Below are positions 59,464 to 64,000 of a stretch of 64,000 nucleotides of DNA, one piece after another. Source of the DNA: Azohydromonas aeria (GTDB lineage Bacteria; Pseudomonadota; Gammaproteobacteria; Burkholderiales; Burkholderiaceae_C); the NCBI RefSeq assembly GCF_009760915.1, contig NZ_VIDQ01000007.1:62001-126000 (forward strand), given 5' to 3'. The position numbers and the translations under genes were made by a program. Numbering within the stretch: position 1 is the stretch's first letter; each line of letters starts with the position of its first letter. The notes beneath the pieces are model-generated. The model made no database searches. It worked only from the letters and a program-made list of their open reading frames with translations, and had not been told where the DNA came from.

Positions 59464-60276
59464 TCAGGCCACGGCGTGGCAGCCGGCGTCCACGTAGATG
59501 GTCTGGCCGGTCATGCCGCTGGCGGCGTCGCTGCACAGGAACGTGGTGAGCTGCGCGATCTCGTCGAGCGTCACCAGCCGGCCCAGCGGGGCCTTGGCGA
59601 TGGAGTGGGCCACCAGCTCGTCGAAGCCGGCGATGCCCGAGGCGGCGCGGGTGTGGATCGGGCCGGGCGAGACGGCGTGCACGCGGATGCCCTGCGGGCC
59701 CAGCTCCAGCGCCATGTAGCGCACCAGCGATTCCAGCGCGGCCTTGACCGGGCCCATCAGGCCGTAGTGCGGCACGGCCTCGTCGGCGCCCAGGTAGGTC
59801 ATGGTGACGATGGCGCCGCCGTCGGCCATGTGCGGCGCGCACAGCTTGGCCAGCTCGGCCAGCGAGTGGCACGACACTTCCATGGCGCGGGCGAAGCCGG
59901 TGGAGGAGCTGTCCACCACGCGGCCGTGCAGGTCCTCCAGCGGGGCCCAGGCGATGGAGTGGACGATGAAGTCGAGCTTGCCCAGCTTCTGCACCGCGAA
60001 GTCCACCAGCGCCTGCAGCTCGCCCGGCTGCTCGACGTTGCAGGGCTTGAGCGGGATGCCCGCCGGCTCGGTCAGGGGTGCGACGAAGCGCACGGCCTTC
60101 TCGTTGAGGCAGGAGGCGACGACGTCGGCCCCTTGCAGCTTGGCCAGCTCGGCGCAGCCCCAGGCGATGCTGTGCTCGTTGGCCACGCCCACGACGAGGC
60201 CCTTCTTGCCGGCCAGGCCCATGCGGGAGAGGCGGTCGGCGATGCGGGCGGTGACGGTGTTGACGGCTTGGTCCAT
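59464..60276 (-). CDS. fabI: Enoyl-[acyl-carrier-protein] reductase
   Basis: 270 residues; AGAGG precedes ATG 60276. The divergent SDR signatures of FabI are seen: GKKGLVVGVANEHSIAWGCA, FIVHSIAWAPLEDLHG and the active-site YLGADEAVPHYGLMGPVKAA (Tyr-x6-Lys). GPIHTRAASGI and TGQTIYVDAGCHAVA close the fold. It reduces enoyl-ACP in fatty-acid synthesis with NADH. Being next to PHA and acyl-phosphate genes it may be a second, specialised copy; a housekeeping fabI would usually lie elsewhere (inference). Confidence 0.9.
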   Translation of the reverse strand: MDQAVNTVTARIADRLSRMGLAGKKGLVVGVANEHSIAWGCAELAKLQGADVVASCLNEKAVRFVAPLTEPAGIPLKPCNVEQPGELQALVDFAVQKLGKLDFIVHSIAWAPLEDLHGRVVDSSSTGFARAMEVSCHSLAELAKLCAPHMADGGAIVTMTYLGADEAVPHYGLMGPVKAALESLVRYMALELGPQGIRVHAVSPGPIHTRAASGIAGFDELVAHSIAKAPLGRLVTLDEIAQLTTFLCSDAASGMTGQTIYVDAGCHAVA

Positions 60277-60400
60277 GGTGTTTCCTCTTTCGTTCGTTTC
60301 GGTGCTTCCACGCGGAAGCGGTGTCGGTCGGGGACGCTGCGGTGGGGTCATGCCGGCAGCGTCGCGCCGGTGTGTGATCGGTTGATGAATGTCCCGGGGG

Positions 60401-60814
60401 CTACAGCGCCATGCCGGGCGGTGTCTTGTTGAAGCCCTTGCGTTGCAGCTGGTCGCCTGCGGCCTGCAGCAGGTGCTGCGTCGCCGGGGCGCCGACCGTG
60501 CCGGCCAGGCGGCTGCACAGTTGCCAGCGCAACACCAGCAGCGCGCGCAGCTCGTCCCACAGGTGACTGGCTCGCCGCTCGGGGCCGCGGTAGTTCAGGC
60601 CGCTGCCTTCCTGGCGCCGCTCCACCGCCACCGGCGGCGTGGGCGGGCGCTGCAGGATGCGCTCCACGTCGGCCGCCGTCTCCAGCGGCGCGCGCAGCGC
60701 CAGCGCCAGCTGCGCGATGCGCGCCTGCAGCGCGCCGAGCTCGGCTTCGAGACGGTGCGCCCGGTCGGTGTCCGGCCGCGCGCCCAGCAGGGCGGTGTGG
60801 GCCTCAGTCCGCAT
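60401..60814 (-). CDS. Unknown 137-residue protein overlapping phaC
   Basis: The ATG at 60814 lies 11 bp inside the 3' end of phaC, so it is probably translated with it. The N-terminal half is an amphipathic helix region with heptad-like Leu/Ala spacing (HRLEAELGALQARIAQLALA), suggestive of a coiled coil. The middle has the charged GSGLNYRGPERRASHLWDEL, and the rest is helical (LLVLRWQLCSRLAG). No phasin_2, PhaE or PhaM motif that I recognise. Position suggests a granule-associated or PhaC-partner protein (inference). Confidence 0.65.
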   Translation of the reverse strand: MRTEAHTALLGARPDTDRAHRLEAELGALQARIAQLALALRAPLETAADVERILQRPPTPPVAVERRQEGSGLNYRGPERRASHLWDELRALLVLRWQLCSRLAGTVGAPATQHLLQAAGDQLQRKGFNKTPPGMAL

Positions 60815-62699
60815 GGCGCACGTGCACGTACCGGCCCGGGGCGTCCTCGATCGCCTGCTCGGCCGGGATGGCCTGCGCGGCCACGCGCTCGCCGGAGCGC
60901 TCGGCCAGCCACGCGCTCCACGCCTCCCACCACGAGCCCTCGCGCGCGGGCGCGCTGTTCACGTAGTCCTCGGGCGTGGCGTAGGCCTGGCCGCGCCGGC
61001 GCTCGGCGATCTGGTAGCCGCGGCGCGGGCGCCCCGGCTCGGAGACGATGCCCGCGTTGTGCCCGCCGCTGGCCAGCACGAAGGTGGTGTCGGTGTCGGT
61101 CAGCAGGTGGATCTTGTAGACCGACTTCCACGGCGCCACGTGGTCGCGCGCGGTACCGACCACGAACAGCGGCATGTGCAGGTCCGACAGCGCCACGGCG
61201 GCGTCGCCCACGCGGTAGCGGCCCGTGGCCAGCGCGTTGTTCAGGTACAGCGACTGCAGGTACTCCGAGTGCATGCGCTCGGGCAGCCGCGTGGCGTCGG
61301 CGTTCCAGCTCATCAGGTCCATGGGCTTGTCGTCCTGGCCCAGCGCGTAGCGGCGCAGGTTGCGCGACCAGATCAGGTCGCGCGAGCCCATGAGCTGGAA
61401 CGAGCCGCTCATCTGCTTGCCGCTGAGGTAGCCCGTGCGCGCCATCTCCTCGCGCAGCGTGCGCAGCTGGTCGTCGTCGATGAACACGCCCAGCTCGCCC
61501 GGCTCGGTGAAGTCGGTGAGCGTGGTCAGCAGCGTGACGCTGGCCAGCTCGGGCAGGTCCGTCGCGGTGTCGGTGTGGCGGCGGTGCGGCTGCGCGTCGC
61601 CGCGCGCCTTCGCGCCGGCCAGTGCCGCCGCGACGATCGAGAGGAACGTGCCGCCCAGGCAGTAGCCGGCCGCGTGCAGCTTCGTGGCGCCGCTGGTGCG
61701 GCCCACGGCGGCCATGGCGTCCATCACGCCCGAGTGCAGGTAGTCGCGCAGGCCCAGGTCGCGGTCGGCGGCCTCGGGGTTGCGCCAGGAGATGATGTAG
61801 ACCGTGTGCCCCTGGCCCACCAGGTAGCGCACCATGGAGTTCCCGGGCGAGAGGTCCAGGATGTAGTACTTCATGATGCAGCTGGGCACGATCAGCACCG
61901 GCTCCGGATGCACCGTGGCGGTGGTGGGCTCGTAGCGGATCAGCTCGATGAGGTGGTTGCGGTACACCACCTTGCCCGGCGTCACGGCCACGTCGCGGCC
62001 CACGGCGAAGGGCAGCGGCTGCAGCGCCGCGGCGGCGTCGGCCGCGTCGCCCTTCGTGGCTTGCTGCGCCAGGTCCTGCGCCAGCAGCTGCAGGCCCTTG
62101 ACGAAGTTCTGGCCGCCCGTCTCGCGCGCGGCCTGCGCCACCAGCGGGTTGGTGGCGGCGAAGTTCGAGGGCGACAGCGCGTCCAGCGCCTGACGCGTGA
62201 AGAAGCTCACCAGCTGCGCGTGGTGGCGCGACACGCCGTCCACCTGCACCGCCTGCTCCCACCAGGCGCAGGCGGCCTTGTACTGGTCCTTGAACACGGC
62301 GTAGGGCCACTGCGCCCAGGCCGGGTCGCGGAAGCGGTCGTCGCTCTCGGGGCGTGCGGGCGTGCCCGGTTGCGCCGGCAACGCCGCGGCGGCGCCGCGC
62401 GCGGCCTCCTGCGCCAGCGTGGCCAGGCGGCCCGGCGAGGCGGCCAGGTGCAGCGCCCAGTCGGCCCAGGCCAGCGTCAGGCTGATCGGCGACAGGCCCA
62501 TGGCGGCACGCGACAACAGCGCGTGCGCGGCCTGGTCCAGGTGCTGCGCGGCCGGCAGCTCGGTGGCCGCGGCGCGCGGTGCCGGCAGGGCGGCGGCAAC
62601 GGGCGCGGGGCGCGTGGCCGGCGCGGTCGCGGCCACGGCGGCCTGCGTCGCGGCGCCGGCCGCCGGAGATTCTTCAAGCATCGTTCGCTGTTTGGACAT
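60804..62699 (-). CDS. phaC: Poly(3-hydroxyalkanoate) synthase, class I type
   Basis: 631 residues from ATG 62699; ATG 62681 is also possible. An Ala/Pro-rich N-terminal 100 residues precede the synthase core. The lipase-like box is GYCLGG with nucleophile Cys347. SWRNPEAADRDLGLRDYL, DFTEPGELGVFIDDDQL, VVGTARDHVAPWKSVYKI (Asp) and LASGGHNAGIVSEPG (His) are diagnostic. It polymerises (R)-3-hydroxyacyl-CoA into PHA granules. No phaA or phaB neighbours occur; fabI, the MaoC-Pta fusion and ackA follow instead, a different arrangement from the classic phaCAB operon. Confidence 0.94.
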   Translation of the reverse strand: MSKQRTMLEESPAAGAATQAAVAATAPATRPAPVAAALPAPRAAATELPAAQHLDQAAHALLSRAAMGLSPISLTLAWADWALHLAASPGRLATLAQEAARGAAAALPAQPGTPARPESDDRFRDPAWAQWPYAVFKDQYKAACAWWEQAVQVDGVSRHHAQLVSFFTRQALDALSPSNFAATNPLVAQAARETGGQNFVKGLQLLAQDLAQQATKGDAADAAAALQPLPFAVGRDVAVTPGKVVYRNHLIELIRYEPTTATVHPEPVLIVPSCIMKYYILDLSPGNSMVRYLVGQGHTVYIISWRNPEAADRDLGLRDYLHSGVMDAMAAVGRTSGATKLHAAGYCLGGTFLSIVAAALAGAKARGDAQPHRRHTDTATDLPELASVTLLTTLTDFTEPGELGVFIDDDQLRTLREEMARTGYLSGKQMSGSFQLMGSRDLIWSRNLRRYALGQDDKPMDLMSWNADATRLPERMHSEYLQSLYLNNALATGRYRVGDAAVALSDLHMPLFVVGTARDHVAPWKSVYKIHLLTDTDTTFVLASGGHNAGIVSEPGRPRRGYQIAERRRGQAYATPEDYVNSAPAREGSWWEAWSAWLAERSGERVAAQAIPAEQAIEDAPGRYVHVRHAD

Positions 62700-62891
62700 G
62701 AGAGTTCAGCGGGAAACCGTTGATTCGTGACTGTCGATAGCCGTGACTATGAATTGATGGCAGGACTGTGAATAAAGCAACTGGACCGGAAAACCGGCCT
62801 TTTCTCCAGCCGGCGACAAATAGTTGGCAGTCTGTCGCCGTCAGTTCCGTGCAAGCCAGGATGAGGTTTCAGGCCGTATCGGTGGCGCATA

Positions 62892-62909
62892 TCGTGATGT
62901 TGATCACGA
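62892..62909. promoter_or_regulatory. CRP/FNR-superfamily-type palindrome upstream of phaC
   Basis: tcgtgatgttgatcacga has perfect 7-bp arms around gttg and fits GTGA-N6-TCAC, the CRP-type consensus. It is 193 bp before the phaC start and 257 bp before the MFS start. Only its pattern and location support it. Confidence 0.5.
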
Positions 62910-62944
62910 AAATGGCTGCATGCTGCCCCGCAGCAATGTGCGGC

Positions 62945-62958
62945 TTGACGCAAGTCAA
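62945..62958. promoter_or_regulatory. FNR/DNR-type box upstream of phaC
   Basis: ttgacgcaagtcaa is a perfect TTGAC-N4-GTCAA palindrome, the form bound by FNR/DNR-type regulators (consensus TTGAT-N4-ATCAA). It sits in the 466-bp gap between phaC and the MFS gene, together with the CRP-type site 36 bp away. Apart from these sites and the 63069 palindrome I see nothing else in that gap. Confidence 0.55.
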
Positions 62959-63068
62959 CCCGAAGGCTGTTTATTTTCCACAGGCGCCCGGGTCGGGCCG
63001 GCAGGAATATCGGCCGTGGCTGAAATTCATGTCCGATATCCAGCTCATCACCGGATTGTGAATTGCGC

Positions 63069-63080
63069 ATCAAATTTGAT
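63069..63080. promoter_or_regulatory. AT-rich 12-bp palindrome before the MFS gene
   Basis: atcaaatttgat is perfectly symmetrical and lies 85 bp before ATG 63166. It could be an operator for the exporter gene. No adjacent regulator gene is in view. Confidence 0.3.
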
Positions 63081-63165
63081 TCCGGGCAAACCCTAAATGC
63101 CTCCTGGCGGACGTTCGGCGGCTCGGGCTCGCGGCTTGCGGCATGAGGCTTGCACTCTGCAGCCC

Positions 63166-64000
63166 ATGCCGCCTGCCCTGGACCCGCCCCGCTCACCGCC
63201 ATCGCCTGCCCTGGACCCGCCCCGCTCACCGCCATCGCCTGCCCTGGAGCCTGCCGCCGACGCTGGAGCGCCGCCCCGGGCGGCCGTGCTGGCGCTGTTC
63301 GGCGCGGTGATGCTGCCGATGTTCCTGGCGGCGGTGGACCAGACGCTGCTGGCCACGGCCACGCCGCGCATCGCGGCGGACTTCCAGGACCTGGGCGACA
63401 GCGCCTGGATCGCCGTGGGTTACCTCATCGCCGCCACCGTGATGGCGCCGGTATACGGGCGGCTGGGCGACCGCTTCGGGCGGCGCAACGTGCTGTTCGG
63501 CGCGCTGGTGCTGTTCGCGCTGGGATCGATGGCCTGCGGCCTGGCGCGTGGCATGGGCGAGCTGATCGCGGCGCGGGTGCTGCAGGGCCTGGGCGGCGGT
63601 GGGCTGATGGTGATGTCGCAGGCGCTCATCGGCGAGCTGGTGCCGCCGCGCCTGCGCCCGCGCTACCAGGCGTACTTTGCCGCCGTGTTCACGGCTTCGA
63701 GCGTGGGCGGTCCCGTCATCGGCGGCCTGGTGGTGCACCACGCCGACTGGCGCTGGCTGTTCTGGGCCAACGTGCCGCTGTGCGCGCTGGCCGCGTGGCG
63801 CGTGCTGCGGCTGCCGCGCCAGAAGGCGCCGCCAGCGCTGCGCGGCGCGCCCATGGACTTCGCGGGGCTGCTGCTGTTCGTGCTCACCGCCGTGGCGGCG
63901 CTGCTGTGGTTCAGCCTGGCGGGGCGGCGCTTCCCGTGGCTGTCGGCACCGAGCCTGGGACTGGTCGCGCTTGCGCTGGCCGCGGGCGCGCTGCTGCTGC
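63166..64000 (+). CDS. MFS exporter, DHA2 (EmrB/QacA) type (partial)
   Basis: The frame starts at ATG 63166 and runs off the window end, so the C-terminal part is missing. A Pro-rich leader of about 40 residues contains two copies of PALDPPRSPPS. Membrane helices follow: VLALFGAVMLPMFLAAVDQT, then motif A GRLGDRFGRR between helices 2 and 3, and RVLQGLGGGGLMVMSQALIG. The motif FLAAVDQTLLATATPRIAAD is the D1 signature of 14-helix drug:proton antiporters. Substrates could be drugs, dyes or organic acids. Confidence 0.88.
   Translation, partial: MPPALDPPRSPPSPALDPPRSPPSPALEPAADAGAPPRAAVLALFGAVMLPMFLAAVDQTLLATATPRIAADFQDLGDSAWIAVGYLIAATVMAPVYGRLGDRFGRRNVLFGALVLFALGSMACGLARGMGELIAARVLQGLGGGGLMVMSQALIGELVPPRLRPRYQAYFAAVFTASSVGGPVIGGLVVHHADWRWLFWANVPLCALAAWRVLRLPRQKAPPALRGAPMDFAGLLLFVLTAVAALLWFSLAGRRFPWLSAPSLGLVALALAAGALLL
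63172..63237. repeat. Tandem 33-bp direct repeat inside the MFS leader
   Basis: Two identical 33-bp units (each beginning cctgccctggacccgccccg and ending catcg) stand head to tail at 63172-63204 and 63205-63237, followed by a partial third copy. In frame they encode repeated PALDPPRSPPS. Copy number may vary by slippage without breaking the frame. Confidence 0.8.

Overview
The window is about 70% GC and densely coded. It carries type I PHA metabolism, a glycogen operon, a gentisate pathway, two Bug/TctC periplasmic binding proteins, PEP-CTERM proteins and several PAS histidine kinases. This combination points to a betaproteobacterium of the order Burkholderiales, near the Comamonadaceae or the Rubrivivax/Leptothrix/Azohydromonas group. 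The placement is inferred from gene content, not from a marker gene. I saw no rRNA, tRNA, CRISPR array or intact insertion sequence.

Region 1 (1-10.2 kb): the 3' end of a large Ig-like/RTX adhesin is followed by a complete type I secretion operon (TolC, ABC, HlyD). Next come a sugar-binding-type lipoprotein and a membrane GGDEF-EAL protein, plausibly a surface-adhesion and c-di-GMP module. Region 2 (10.2-11.6 kb) is a scar zone. It holds a remnant of a HAF-repeat gene, nested inverted repeats, an orphan VapB antitoxin and a REP-like element. Region 3 (11.6-22.6 kb) has a GH100-like glycoside hydrolase, two paralogous PAS histidine kinases, a cardiolipin synthase, small stress-type proteins, an erythromycin-esterase-family protein with a coupled 36-residue ORF, and an AI-2E family permease. 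Region 4 (22.8-25.9 kb) has two tandem PEP-CTERM paralogues and a nucleoside-recognition-domain membrane protein.

Region 5 (26-37.3 kb) is a glycogen synthesis and breakdown operon, glgB-glgX-glgC-glgA-glgP-malQ, with overlapping or closely spaced reading frames. Region 6 (37.4-48 kb) is mixed. It has a low-GC secreted PHB-depolymerase-like esterase, a VOC protein, a HAF-repeat PEP-CTERM protein, a hybrid histidine kinase, a decayed shikimate-dehydrogenase-like gene, a MarR/aldolase/TctC cluster and a split spermidine-synthase-like pair. Region 7 (48-52.8 kb) is a 3-hydroxybenzoate/gentisate cluster with a MarR regulator and a divergent TctC gene; maleylpyruvate isomerase is not present.

Region 8 (53-62.7 kb) is a carbon-storage and overflow region. 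Intracellular PHB depolymerase, a glutathione S-transferase and a chemoreceptor precede, on the minus strand, the series phaC, a 137-residue unknown, fabI, a MaoC-phosphotransacetylase fusion and ackA. Upstream of phaC lie a CRP-type and an FNR-type palindrome, suggesting oxygen- or redox-responsive control. The window ends inside a DHA2-type MFS exporter. Overall the region couples two storage polymers (glycogen and PHB), acyl-phosphate overflow, aromatic-acid use and surface or c-di-GMP signalling.
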